A stretch of DNA of 64,000 bases from Kocuria dechangensis (GTDB lineage: Bacteria > Actinomycetota > Actinomycetes > Actinomycetales > Micrococcaceae). The stretch's first letter is position 1. Every line of letters begins with the position of its first letter. A model generated the notes under the pieces. That model ran no database searches, was not told the origin of the DNA, and worked only from the letters and a program-made list of their open reading frames with translations. The translations under genes and the position numbers were made by a program. The DNA lies in NCBI RefSeq assembly GCF_014636775.1, contig NZ_BMEQ01000014.1, positions 47,286-111,285 of the forward strand, in the 5' to 3' direction. Positions 1-7,714 of this stretch are shown piece by piece.

Positions 1-2
1 TC

Positions 3-155
3 GCCACCGCCTCGGACCTGGACCGGGCAGGGATCGCGGCCCTTCCCGCCACCCTTCAACAGATGCTGCGGGGTATCGAGCACCCCGTGACCGCGAGGGA
101 CCTGAAGCAGGCAGCCATCCCGACGAGGACGGAGGGCCGACCAAGTGGGCACTGA
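3..155 (+). CDS. CsoR/DUF156-family regulator, C-terminal part only
   Basis: The window opens inside this gene, so only about the last 50 codons are visible, in the frame starting at base 3 and ending at TGA 153-155. The readable piece contains LDRAG, TLQQML and EHPVTARDLKQ. These align with the last third of the complete CsoR-like protein at 933-1199 on the other strand (LDRAG, TLQQVV, EHPVTEEDLKA). It is therefore the C-terminal helix region of a second paralogue. Family members are small all-helical DNA-binding repressors. The positions that hold the conserved His and second Cys ligands in copper sensors are again non-ligand residues here. Whether the 5' part is intact lies outside the window. 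Confidence 0.6.
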   Translation, partial: ATASDLDRAGIAALPATLQQMLRGIEHPVTARDLKQAAIPTRTEGRPSGH

Positions 156-423
156 CGATCGGTCGCCTCAGTCTCACTCGACGGTGTCGCTGGCGAACCG
201 GCCCAGGCCGCCCCCCTCACCACGGCAATATCCGGGCGCGGCCCGTGGCACCGCCCCGGCCGGTAGCCGTGGCCTACAAGGCCGGTGATACCGGGGTCGG
301 GCGGGCCCGGATCCTGGGAGCGTCGCACCCCCCTCGGGGCGAGGAAGCCTTGAGGGCTGTCGTGCTCTCAGGGGCGACCACCTGAGGGCCTGAATGGACT
401 GCGCCAGAACAGGCTTTTGAGGC
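156..423. other. intergenic, no gene seen
   Basis: These 268 bases lie between the CsoR-like tail and the convergent PAS gene. The short frames here have no ribosome binding site and no recognisable protein. I saw no strong hairpin. Confidence 0.5.
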
Positions 424-831
424 TCAGCTTCCCTTCACTTCCGCGGTCGCGTCCACGATGCCGTGAATGATGTACCGGATCTCTCCGTCGGAACCGAAGA
501 CAGGTTCATTGACCGGCCTCCACCACCGCTCCTGGAACACCCCGTTCTCATCTGCCACGTCGTAGCGGGTAGGCGGAAGCGAGTGCCCTACCCGTTCGTC
601 GAGCACACGCTGGAAGCCGGCCAGCATGGTCGCGTTGCCCTTCGCGTCGGGGTCGTCGGGATTGTCCGGAAACGCCTCGAACTGGTTCTTTCCGATGACT
701 TCCTCGCGGCTTCGGTTCACCGTCTTGAGGAGCATGTCGGTCGCCGCCACATAATTCCAGTGGAGATCGAACACGGCATATGCTCCGGGCAGCGCCGCGA
801 AGATCCGCTCGAAGTCGGGTCCTTCAGTCAT
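424..831 (-). CDS. stand-alone PAS domain protein
   Basis: The 135-residue protein is a single PAS fold with nothing attached. It starts with a helix carrying ALPGAYAVFDLHWNYVAAT, continues through REEVIGKNQFEAFPDNP, and ends with the strand pair RWWRPVNEPVFGSDGEIRYI and HGIVDATAEV. In sensor kinases and cyclases that last motif precedes the output domain, but here the protein stops. PAS domains bind small ligands, haem or flavin, or mediate dimerisation; the ligand cannot be read from sequence. ATG at 831 is preferred over an upstream ATG at 855 because AGGAGG lies 7 bases before it. It follows the CsoR-like gene on the same strand after about 100 bases, so co-transcription is likely. It could be a remnant of a larger sensor, although the start signals look intact. 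Confidence 0.75.
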   Translation of the reverse strand: MTEGPDFERIFAALPGAYAVFDLHWNYVAATDMLLKTVNRSREEVIGKNQFEAFPDNPDDPDAKGNATMLAGFQRVLDERVGHSLPPTRYDVADENGVFQERWWRPVNEPVFGSDGEIRYIIHGIVDATAEVKGS

Positions 832-932
832 GGATACCTCCTGGTAGTACTTCATGGGATGTGTTGCCGGACATACGAGCCGACCCCCAGAGGGCAAGGC
901 GCGTCGCACCTCCTCCAAGGCGGGGAGATGGC

Positions 933-1199
933 TCACGCCAGGGAGAGGAACAGCTTCTCCAGGGCCTTCAGGTCTTCCTCGGTGACGGGGTGCTCGCGGT
1001 CCTGCACGACTTGCTGGAGGGTGCGGGAGATGATCGCGAACCCAGCCCGGTCCAGGGCTCGGGAGACGGTGGCGAGGTTGTGCACGGCCACCTGGCACTC
1101 CTGACCGTCCTCGATGGAGCGGATCACCACGTCCAGCTGCCCGCGGGCGCGCTTGAGGCGGTTGAGCACCGGAGTCATCTCGGCGGGGTCCATCTGCAT
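933..1199 (-). CDS. CsoR/FrmR-type (DUF156) transcriptional repressor, ligand set incomplete
   Basis: This 88-residue protein has the family pattern RLKRARGQLDVVIRSIEDG-x-EC followed by a long helix with SRALDRAGFAI and a C-terminal EHPVTEEDLKALEKLF segment. Family members are dimers or tetramers that release DNA when a metal, formaldehyde or persulfide modifies conserved Cys/His residues. Here Cys35 is present, but the positions corresponding to the copper ligands His61 and Cys65 of Mycobacterium CsoR are Thr60 and Val64. A classical Cu(I) site is therefore absent. The start at 1199 has AGGAGG 7 bases upstream. The promoter and two ATACCCC palindromes lie at 1242-1283, which suggests autorepression and control of the divergent MBL gene. 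Confidence 0.85.
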   Translation of the reverse strand: MQMDPAEMTPVLNRLKRARGQLDVVIRSIEDGQECQVAVHNLATVSRALDRAGFAIISRTLQQVVQDREHPVTEEDLKALEKLFLSLA

Positions 1200-1241
1200 C
1201 GGGGGTCCTCCTGGGGTGTCGGTGGGCGCAGGCCTCCGAAC

Positions 1242-1247
1242 ATTATA
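1242..1247 (-). promoter_or_regulatory. candidate -10 box for the CsoR-like/PAS transcript
   Basis: On the minus strand the sequence reads TATAAT, a perfect consensus -10 box, about 43 bases before the CsoR-like start codon. The -35 at a 17-base spacing (GTATGC) is poor. The box abuts the first ATACCCC palindrome, as expected for an autoregulated promoter. Confidence 0.5.
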
Positions 1248-1283
1248 TACCCCCGGGGTATATTGCATACCCCCTAGGTATAT
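1245..1283. promoter_or_regulatory. double operator for the CsoR-like repressor
   Basis: Two related inverted repeats sit in the 100-base divergent spacer. The first (1245-1263) is a perfect 19-base palindrome, ATATACCCC-C-GGGGTATAT. The second (about 1267-1283) is an imperfect copy with arms ATACC and GGTAT. A-T flanks around runs of C and G are the known style of CsoR/CstR/FrmR operators. Their position over the -10 box and upstream of the MBL gene suggests one repressor controls both directions. The link to the 933-1199 protein is inferred. Confidence 0.7.
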
Positions 1284-1333
1284 GCCATGCTCGAAGGGTC
1301 CCCATGTCACCCTTTCGGGAAGGACCTCTTCGC

Positions 1334-2128
1334 ATGCCTCAGCTCGACGTCACCATGGTGGGCGGACCCACCACCGTCTTCACCCTGGCCGGTCTGACAT
1401 TCATGACCGACCCCACCTTCGACACCCCGCGCACCTACCCGGCCCCGGAGGGCGCACCGGTGCTGACCAAGACCACCACCCCGGGCCTGGGCCCGGAGCA
1501 GCTGCCGCACCCGGATGTGGTGCTGCTCTCCCACGACGAGCACGCCGACAACTTCGACGAGACCGGGCGCGAGCTGGCCTCCCGCGTGGAGACGGTGCTG
1601 TGCACCCCTGAGGCCGACAGCCGCGTCCCCTGGATCACTGGTCTGGGCACCTGGCAGACCGTCGATGTCACCGGCACCGACGGGCAGGTCGTGCACATCA
1701 CCGGCGTGCCGGCCCTGCACGGGCCCGTTGGGTACGAGCCGATCTCGGGGACCGTCACCGGGTTCGTCCTCCACGGGCAGAACCTGCCGACGGTCTACGT
1801 CAGCGGGGACAACGCCTCGGTGGAGCTGGTGGAGCAGATCGCCGCCCGCTTCCCGGACATCGACCTGGCCATCCTCTTCGCCGGCGGCGTCCGGTTCGGC
1901 GAGGCGATCTTCGACAATGCCGAGGTCACGCTGACCGGTGAGACCGCTGCGCAGGCGGCCACGATCCTGTCCGGTGCCCAGATCGTGCCCGCCCACGTCG
2001 AGGGCTGGGCACACTTCCGCGAGGACATCGAGGACGTGCGGACCGCTTTCGCCACCGCGGGTCTGTCCGACCGGCTGCACGTGGCCGCCCCCGGTGAGAC
2101 CGTCACCGTGGACGCGCCTGCCCACTGA
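1334..2128 (+). CDS. metallo-beta-lactamase-fold hydrolase (UlaG-like)
   Basis: The 264-residue protein has the MBL-fold layout. A first strand pair contains VTMVGGPTTVF. The metal motif SHDEHADNFD supplies His67, His70 and Asp72. Later come HITGVPALHGP, YVSGDNAS and a terminal VPAHVEGWAHF metal-binding His. This resembles UlaG and RomA-type hydrolases of the 'beta-lactamase superfamily II' group, whose substrates are diverse. No substrate can be assigned. I prefer the ATG at 1334 (GGAAGGA upstream) to one at 1304, although the earlier start cannot be excluded. The gene diverges from the CsoR-like gene across the double operator, so it is probably its regulatory target. A strong hairpin follows at 2191-2225. 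Confidence 0.8.
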   Translation: MPQLDVTMVGGPTTVFTLAGLTFMTDPTFDTPRTYPAPEGAPVLTKTTTPGLGPEQLPHPDVVLLSHDEHADNFDETGRELASRVETVLCTPEADSRVPWITGLGTWQTVDVTGTDGQVVHITGVPALHGPVGYEPISGTVTGFVLHGQNLPTVYVSGDNASVELVEQIAARFPDIDLAILFAGGVRFGEAIFDNAEVTLTGETAAQAATILSGAQIVPAHVEGWAHFREDIEDVRTAFATAGLSDRLHVAAPGETVTVDAPAH

Positions 2129-2190
2129 CCTCACCGTGCCCTGCTAGCCGAGCGGTTCCCACCCTCGTCCCCGTGGGCCCGCCTCGACCC

Positions 2191-2225
2191 GGGTGGTGCG
2201 GCTGCATTCCGCGGCCGCACCACCC
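2191..2225 (+). terminator. hairpin terminator after the MBL gene
   Basis: A perfect 12-base stem (2191-2202 with 2214-2225) with an 11-base loop begins about 60 bases after the MBL stop codon. There is no T tract, as is common in high-GC actinobacteria. Confidence 0.65.
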
Positions 2226-2754
2226 GACCCTTTCCCCCGTGCCCGGCCTCGTCATCTGCTGAGGATTCGGCGCACTCACCACCACAGCCGCCTGGATCGA
2301 CGTGGTCGTCGGTGGCCACTTGCTGAACCGCAGCAACTTCGTCGTCTCGGTGATGAGCAGAGTAGAAGCGTTTGCCAGCTGCTCTTAGTTCCTCGTCCAT
2401 CGGGCCTTCGCTGATCGTTGAGCAGACCCTGGACCAGCCGAGTCCGGTCCAGAGGAAACGCCGGCGCCCACCCGTCCCCGGGCACAGCAGGTGGTCTCGC
2501 GCGGGCTCGGGCCTGAGGGCGAGACGTTTCCGAATCGGGTCCTCCACGACGACACAGGGGGACCGACGAGGCCCCGCTGAGCAGCTGCCCGGCGGGGCCT
2601 TGTACTGGTCGGCAACGGTCCCGCCTGACCTGCCCAACATCGGCCCAGCTGAAGTGGCCCCATCAGCGGGGATCCTCGGGTGCGCCGACCTTTCTGGCCG
2701 GCACTTATGTCGTTGAAGTGTCGGCGCGGTGGTGCTGTTGGGGCTCTGCAGGGG
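2226..2754. other. non-coding or eroded stretch
   Basis: About 530 bases separate the MBL terminator from the end of the convergent IclR gene. Open frames exist on both strands but none has a ribosome binding site, a recognisable domain or consistent codon use. A 9-base hairpin stem (2569-2577 with 2592-2600) is the only structure I noted. Base composition is slightly lower in GC than the neighbouring genes, which would fit decayed foreign DNA; that is an inference. Confidence 0.45.
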
Positions 2755-4293
2755 TCAGGCGGCTGGAAGCGGGGTGATGGTGAGCAGCCGGGTGATGCGG
2801 TGGGCGGCGTCCTGGATGGTATGGGCGAGGGCGTCGAGGTCGAGGTCGGGGACGCGGAAGCGGGCGACGGTGGCGGTGATGGATCCGGCGATGGTGCCGT
2901 CGATGAAGTAGGGGGCGCTGAGGCCGTAGGCGTCGGGGATGCGTTCCCCGTCGGCGGTGGCCCATCCGCGGTCGCGGATGGCTTGCAGGTCCTCGACCAG
3001 CGCCTGCCGGTCGACGGGGGTGCGTTCGGTCAGCGGCTCCAGCTCGAGGGCCTCGAGGGTGTCGAGCGGGCAGTGGGCGAGGATGGCCTTGCCGGCGGCC
3101 CCGGCGTAGAGCGGGATGGTCACTCCGGAAGCCAGCCCGTAGTGCAGGGGTTGGACGCCGTTGATGACGGTGGTCATCTCGGCGGTGCCGGTTGCGGGGT
3201 TCAGTTGGGCCAGCCCGATGGTCTCCCCGGTGGTCTCGGCCAGCTCGCGCAGGATGTGGCCGGTGAGGGCACCGATGTCGCGGGCAGGACCCAGCCGGGC
3301 CGCCCAGTGCAGCAGACGGGGTCCGGGGTGCAGGGTGGTGCCGTCGGTGAGAGCCAGCCCGGTGGAGGTGGCCGTGGCGACCAGCCGGTGGGTGGTGGCG
3401 ATGTTGGCGCCGATCGCTCGCGCCAGGGATTGGCCGGGATGGACGCCAGCGGGCTCGGCCACCAGGACGGCCAGTAGCCGGGTCATCCGCTCCAGGGCGG
3501 TGCCCCCGGCCGGGTGGGTGGTCCCCAAGGGGAGGTTCGCCGGCACCGGTGGGGTGGGGCACTGGTCTTCGATCGTGCGGGCGGCCGTCTGGGCCAGCGG
3601 GCCGAAGCGGGCCAGGTCCTCGTCATCGGTGAGGTAGCGCGGTTTGGTGATCGAGATGGACCCGGTCAGCCCCACGCAGGAGAAGGCGGCGGCGGCCCCG
3701 GCGGCCAGGGGGAACTGCTGACCGACGCTGATGACGTAGCCGGTGCGGCGGTCCTGGTCCAGCAGTCCCGCCAGTTCGGTCCGGTCGGTGACGGTCTCGG
3801 GCGTGCGGGCCTCCAGCGCCTCGGGCCCCAGGGCGCCCAGGCCGATCCGGCCCAGGATGGCCCGGCCGGTGGCGCCAGCGTGCAGGGGCAGGACCGTACC
3901 CGGTTCCAGGGAGTATTCCACTGGTCCGGGATGGCGCCGTCGGGCGATGACCACGGCCTGGGGGCGGGGGGCGTCGTGGACGGCCACGATCACGGTGGCC
4001 TCCGACTGCTCCGCCAGCTCCTCGAGAACGTCCCCGGCACTGGCCAGCAGCGGGTGGCGGGCGTGCAGAGCGGCGGCAAGCACCCGCAGCCGCGGGCCCA
4101 CCCGGTAGGCCCCGGCGGCGGTGGGTAGGGCGAACTCCTGGTCGACCAGGCCCAGCAGGATGCGGTTGACGGTGCTGCGACTGGCTCCCAGCGCCTCGGC
4201 CAGCTCCCGCACCCCGGTCGCCTGCTCGCGGGTCACCAGGGCGTGCAGCACCTCGACGATCCGGTCATTGCTGGATGCCGTGGTCTCGTTCAC
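2755..4293 (-). CDS. tandem double IclR-family transcriptional regulator
   Basis: The protein has 512 residues, twice the usual IclR length (about 250), and consists of two full IclR units in series. Unit 1 has a winged helix-turn-helix (about residues 10-65, with GVRELAEALGASRSTVNRIL) and an effector domain to about 235 with LPLHAGATGRAIL. Unit 2 repeats this from about 265 with SLARAIGANIATTHRLV and then IPLYAGAAGKAILAH and YGLSAPYFIDGTIAGSI. A start at GTG 4293 has GGAGGG just upstream; the GTG at 4320 lacks one. IclR proteins bind small organic acids and usually control an adjacent divergent catabolic operon, here the transporter/dehydrogenase/aldolase genes from 4513. The double form could act as an intramolecular dimer; that is inference. 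Confidence 0.85.
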   Translation of the reverse strand: MNETTASSNDRIVEVLHALVTREQATGVRELAEALGASRSTVNRILLGLVDQEFALPTAAGAYRVGPRLRVLAAALHARHPLLASAGDVLEELAEQSEATVIVAVHDAPRPQAVVIARRRHPGPVEYSLEPGTVLPLHAGATGRAILGRIGLGALGPEALEARTPETVTDRTELAGLLDQDRRTGYVISVGQQFPLAAGAAAAFSCVGLTGSISITKPRYLTDDEDLARFGPLAQTAARTIEDQCPTPPVPANLPLGTTHPAGGTALERMTRLLAVLVAEPAGVHPGQSLARAIGANIATTHRLVATATSTGLALTDGTTLHPGPRLLHWAARLGPARDIGALTGHILRELAETTGETIGLAQLNPATGTAEMTTVINGVQPLHYGLASGVTIPLYAGAAGKAILAHCPLDTLEALELEPLTERTPVDRQALVEDLQAIRDRGWATADGERIPDAYGLSAPYFIDGTIAGSITATVARFRVPDLDLDALAHTIQDAAHRITRLLTITPLPAA

Positions 4294-4439
4294 CCCTGCC
4301 CTCCTCCTGTTTCGTCGCACCTTGCGCCCGCCCCAATCCCGTCCGGGGCCGGCGCCGCGCCCACCACGCTACCGCCCGGACCCACCGAGGCGGCTGCGCC
4401 TTCGGTCTCGGCAGGTGCGCACCGGAGGCCCTGTGGTGC

Positions 4440-4494
4440 TTGACACACGTCCGTGGGCCCGCTCACACTGTATCAACATTTCAGGACAGTGTCC
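4440..4494 (+). promoter_or_regulatory. candidate promoter and IclR-type operator
   Basis: TTGACA at 4440-4445 is a consensus -35, with only weak -10 matches about 18 bases downstream. At 4484-4494 an 11-base perfect palindrome, GGACA-G-TGTCC, lies 18 bases before the transporter start codon. It is well placed to be the operator of the divergent double IclR protein. The pairing is inferred from position. Confidence 0.4.
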
Positions 4495-4512
4495 CATTTT
4501 TTAGGAGTTGGA

Positions 4513-5844
4513 ATGGCTCAGGCATCACAGCTGACCGCCCCCGCGGTGGACCCGCAACGGCAGCGCAAGGCGAAGAAGGCCACCGGGGTCGCAGCCTTCG
4601 GCACCTTCATCGAGTACTACGACTTCAGCGTCTTCGGGTACGTGGCCGCCACGATCGCCGTGGTCTTCTTCCCCAGCGACGACCCCGTGGCGGGGCTGCT
4701 CAACACGTTCCTGATCTTCGGCACCGCGTTCATCGTCCGTCCGCTGGGGGCGATCTTCTTCGGCTGGATCGGGGACCGGATGGGCCGCCGGACCAGCCTG
4801 GTGGGCTCCATCCTGCTGATGAGCGCGGCCGCCGGTTTCATCGCGGCCCTGCCCACCTACGCCCAGATCGGCATCTGGGCCCCGATCCTGCTCGGGGTGC
4901 TGCGGATGCTGCAGGGCTTCTCCGCCGGCGGGGAGATCGGCGGGGCGGCCAGCTACATCCGCGAGTGGGCCCCGATCGAACGGCGCAACCTCTACATCTC
5001 CTTCATCCCCAGCATCGCGGTCCTGGGCAAGGGGTCCGCGGCCGGCCTGGCCGCCCTGGCCGCCACCCTGGTGCCGGCCGAGGCGATGGAGTCCTGGGGC
5101 TGGCGGATCCCGTTCATGATCGCCGTTCCGCTGGGCATCCTGTGCCTGATCATGCGCCTGAAGATCGAGGACAGCCCGGAGTTCACCGCCAGTGCCACCA
5201 CCGCCAAGGAGACCACCGGGTCCCCCTTCGGCCGGCTCATCGGTGAGCACCGCAAGCCGTTGACCAAGGTCTTCTTCATCTCCCTGGTGCAGAACATGGG
5301 CACCTACATCGGCACCGTCTACGTGGCCGTCTACTTCAGCACAGTGCTGGGCTACACCAAGGCCGAGGCCTCCTACATCGTGCTCATCGCCGTGGTGGCC
5401 GCAGCCTTCCTGATCCCTCTCGCGGGTCAGTTGGGCAACCGCATCGGCGCCAAGCGCGTGCTGGTGAGCTCCTACCTCTTCTACATCGTGGTCACGATCC
5501 CCTCCTTCATGCTCATGAACAACGGCTCGGTGGCCCTGGCCATGGTCGGGCTGCTGATCGGGATGGTGCCCTACGCACTGTGCCAGGCCGGCACCTACGC
5601 CTCGATGCCCGAGTTCTTCCCCGTGGAGGTCCGCCACACCGGGGTGGCCTTCGGCCACAGCGTCGGGGCCGTGATCGGCGGGGCCGGAGGCCCCTACTTC
5701 GCCACCTGGATGATCGACGCCACCGGCAACACCCTGGTGCCCGCCTACATGCTCGTGGTCTTCGGGGTGATGGGCCTGGCCGTGGTGCTGGGCGCGGTGC
5801 GCACCAACACCACCACCTCCTCCACCTCCCACCTCTACCGCTGA
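4513..5844 (+). CDS. MHS-family (MFS) organic-acid:proton symporter
   Basis: This 443-residue inner-membrane protein has about 12 hydrophobic segments. Its N-terminus, KATGVAAFGTFIEYYDFSVFGYVAA, is the signature of the metabolite:H+ symporter branch (KgtP, ShiA, ProP relatives). The cytoplasmic loop GWIGDRMGRRTSL is the MFS motif between helices 2 and 3, and LQGFSAGGEIGGA marks helix 4. Such carriers import carboxylates, betaines or shikimate with protons; the solute here is unknown. The ATG at 4513 has AGGAG 5 bases upstream. It is the first gene of a three-gene cluster and presumably brings in the substrate handled by the dehydrogenase and aldolase that follow. Confidence 0.88.
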   Translation: MAQASQLTAPAVDPQRQRKAKKATGVAAFGTFIEYYDFSVFGYVAATIAVVFFPSDDPVAGLLNTFLIFGTAFIVRPLGAIFFGWIGDRMGRRTSLVGSILLMSAAAGFIAALPTYAQIGIWAPILLGVLRMLQGFSAGGEIGGAASYIREWAPIERRNLYISFIPSIAVLGKGSAAGLAALAATLVPAEAMESWGWRIPFMIAVPLGILCLIMRLKIEDSPEFTASATTAKETTGSPFGRLIGEHRKPLTKVFFISLVQNMGTYIGTVYVAVYFSTVLGYTKAEASYIVLIAVVAAAFLIPLAGQLGNRIGAKRVLVSSYLFYIVVTIPSFMLMNNGSVALAMVGLLIGMVPYALCQAGTYASMPEFFPVEVRHTGVAFGHSVGAVIGGAGGPYFATWMIDATGNTLVPAYMLVVFGVMGLAVVLGAVRTNTTTSSTSHLYR

Positions 5845-5875
5845 CCCGCGGCCGAACCCCCTGCTGAGGAACCCC

Positions 5876-6862
5876 ATGACCACCATCTACGTCTCCGATC
5901 CCGTCCACCCCGAGGTGCTCGAGGAGCTCTCCACCCTGGGGCGGGTGCACCTGGGCTACGGCGAGACCGCCGTGGACTACACCGAGGTCAGCCACGAGGT
6001 CGAGGCGGTCCTGCTGCGGGCCGAGCGCTTCGATGCCGCCAAGATCGCCGCCTCCCCGCGGCTGCGCATCATCGCCCGCCACGGGGTGGGCACCGACAAC
6101 GTCGACATCGACGCCGCCACCGCCGCCGGGGTGTGGGTGAGCACCACCCCCGGCTCCAACAGCCAGGCCGTGGCCGAGCACGTCTTCGCCCTCCTGCTCT
6201 CCCTGGCCCGCCGCACCCCCTACGGGGCCACCGGCACCGCCGCCGGAGCCTGGGCCGAGCTCAAACCCCAGATGAACGGCTTCGAACTCCACGGGCGCAC
6301 CCTGGGGCTGCTGGGCTTCGGCAGCATCGCCCGCATGGTCGCCACCATCGCCGCCGGCTTCGGCATGCACGTGATCGCCCACGACCCCTACGTGGAGGAC
6401 GCCGCCATCACCGCCACCGGCGCCCGGCCTGCCACCGCCGAAGAGGTCATCGCCGCCGCTGATGTGCTCAGCCTCCACCTGCCGCTCACCGACCGAACCC
6501 GCCACCTCCTCGACGCGGACGCCCTGGCGTCGATGAAACCGGGGGCGGTGCTGATCAACACCTCCCGCGGCGGGCTGGTCGACGAGGCCGCCCTGGCCCA
6601 GGCCCTGACCGCCGGGCGCCTGACCGGGGCCGGCCTGGACGTGCTCGAGGGCGAGTCCGTGGACATGAAGAACCCGCTCCCCCACTCGGTGATCGATGTG
6701 GCCCAGGTGCCGAACCTCCTCGTCACCCCGCACGTGGCCGGCCAGACCGCCGAGGCGTTCCTGGCCGCCGGCACCGGTGCCCTGGCAGCGATCCGTCAGG
6801 CCCTGACCGGGGACCGCCCGGCCACCGCGATCAACGACGCCACCGCCCCGACCTACAGCTGA
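5876..6862 (+). CDS. D-isomer-specific 2-hydroxyacid dehydrogenase
   Basis: The 328-residue protein has the two-domain layout of NAD-dependent D-2-hydroxyacid dehydrogenases, which interconvert 2-hydroxy and 2-keto acids in the cytosol. Visible features are RHGVGTDNVDIDAA, the substrate-loop Asn-Ser (TTPGSNSQAVAEHVF), the nucleotide-binding turn LGLLGFGSIA, catalytic Arg in INTSRGGLVDE, Glu in the LDVLEGE region and catalytic His in VTPHVAGQT. The final Gly of the GxGxxG turn is Ala. It starts 32 bases after the transporter gene and belongs to the same transcript. A serine-pathway phosphoglycerate dehydrogenase would carry C-terminal ACT domains, which are absent, so a catabolic hydroxy-acid or reductase role is more likely. 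Confidence 0.85.
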   Translation: MTTIYVSDPVHPEVLEELSTLGRVHLGYGETAVDYTEVSHEVEAVLLRAERFDAAKIAASPRLRIIARHGVGTDNVDIDAATAAGVWVSTTPGSNSQAVAEHVFALLLSLARRTPYGATGTAAGAWAELKPQMNGFELHGRTLGLLGFGSIARMVATIAAGFGMHVIAHDPYVEDAAITATGARPATAEEVIAAADVLSLHLPLTDRTRHLLDADALASMKPGAVLINTSRGGLVDEAALAQALTAGRLTGAGLDVLEGESVDMKNPLPHSVIDVAQVPNLLVTPHVAGQTAEAFLAAGTGALAAIRQALTGDRPATAINDATAPTYS

Positions 6863-6937
6863 GCCGACGACGACACCACACCGCCAGACAACAGCTCAGA
6901 CACCCCTGCGAATCAGACCACAGCGAGAGAGCCGACC

Positions 6938-7576
6938 ATGATCATCACCGCCGCCACCGACAGCCTCCAGCTCTCCCCGGACTGGGACCGCCCCGCCCCG
7001 GGCCCCATCCAGGAACTGGCCCAGTACCCGGTCGCCCTCATCGGCGACGCCCAGTCACGGATGGGTCTCATGCACGCCGCGATCCGCCCCGTCACCCCGG
7101 GGCTGCGCCTGGCCGGGACCGTGCTGCCCATCCAGACCCGCGAAGGCGACAACCTGGCCATCCACCGGGCGCTGGACGACGCCCGCCCGGGGGACGTGCT
7201 GGTGATCAACGCCAACAGCGACACCAACCGCGCCTGCTTCGGCGACATCCTCGGGGAGCTGTGCATCGCCCGCGGCATCGCCGGGGTCGTCATCGACGGC
7301 GCCACCCGCGACGTCGCCGAACTGCAGGCGATGGGTCTGCCCACCTTCGCCCGCGGGATCAGCCCGGCCGGGCCCTTCAAGTACGGCCCCGGGACCCTCG
7401 GAGCCCCGGTGGCCTGCGGCAACGTGGTCTGCCACCCCGGCGATGCCATTCTCGGCGACAGCGACGGCATCGTCGTCGTGCCGAAGCACCTGATCACCGC
7501 CACCCTGGAGAAGACCCGCGCCCAGGACAACGCCGAAGCGGCCATGCGCGCCAAGATCCCCGCCCTGGTCCACTGA
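6938..7576 (+). CDS. RraA-fold aldolase/decarboxylase (HMG/CHA aldolase type)
   Basis: The 212-residue protein matches the RraA/HMG-aldolase fold. The active-site stretch FGDILGELCIARGIAGVV followed by IDGATRD carries the Arg-Asp pair used by class II 4-hydroxy-4-methyl-2-oxoglutarate / 4-carboxy-4-hydroxy-2-oxoadipate aldolases and lost in the RNase E inhibitor RraA. The expected activity is metal-dependent cleavage or decarboxylation of a 2-keto acid to pyruvate. Placed after an MHS carrier and a D-hydroxyacid dehydrogenase, it suggests import, oxidation and retro-aldol cleavage of a hydroxy-acid; that pathway is inferred. The ribosome binding site is weak. A 15-base hairpin terminator follows at 7595-7631. 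Confidence 0.82.
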   Translation: MIITAATDSLQLSPDWDRPAPGPIQELAQYPVALIGDAQSRMGLMHAAIRPVTPGLRLAGTVLPIQTREGDNLAIHRALDDARPGDVLVINANSDTNRACFGDILGELCIARGIAGVVIDGATRDVAELQAMGLPTFARGISPAGPFKYGPGTLGAPVACGNVVCHPGDAILGDSDGIVVVPKHLITATLEKTRAQDNAEAAMRAKIPALVH

Positions 7577-7594
7577 CTTCACGGGCCGTGCCGT

Positions 7595-7631
7595 CACTGC
7601 CACCGACCGATTTCACCGGTCGGTGGCAGTG
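7595..7631 (+). terminator. terminator of the transporter-dehydrogenase-aldolase operon
   Basis: A perfect 15-base stem (7595-7609 with 7617-7631) and 7-base loop begins 18 bases after the aldolase stop codon. There is no T tract. Confidence 0.8.
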
Positions 7632-7714
7632 CCCACGAGAACCCCCATTTCGACAAAGACGGGGACTGCGCTGGCACCCACTCTCCGCCACCACACAAGG
7701 AAGTACTGACGACC

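Noticed and set aside
2131..2640. 169-codon minus-strand frame after the MBL gene
   Set aside because: No ribosome binding site, no recognisable fold, and it spans the MBL terminator hairpin.
5876..6862. 3-phosphoglycerate dehydrogenase (serA)
   Set aside because: It lacks the C-terminal regulatory domains of actinobacterial SerA and sits in a catabolic operon.
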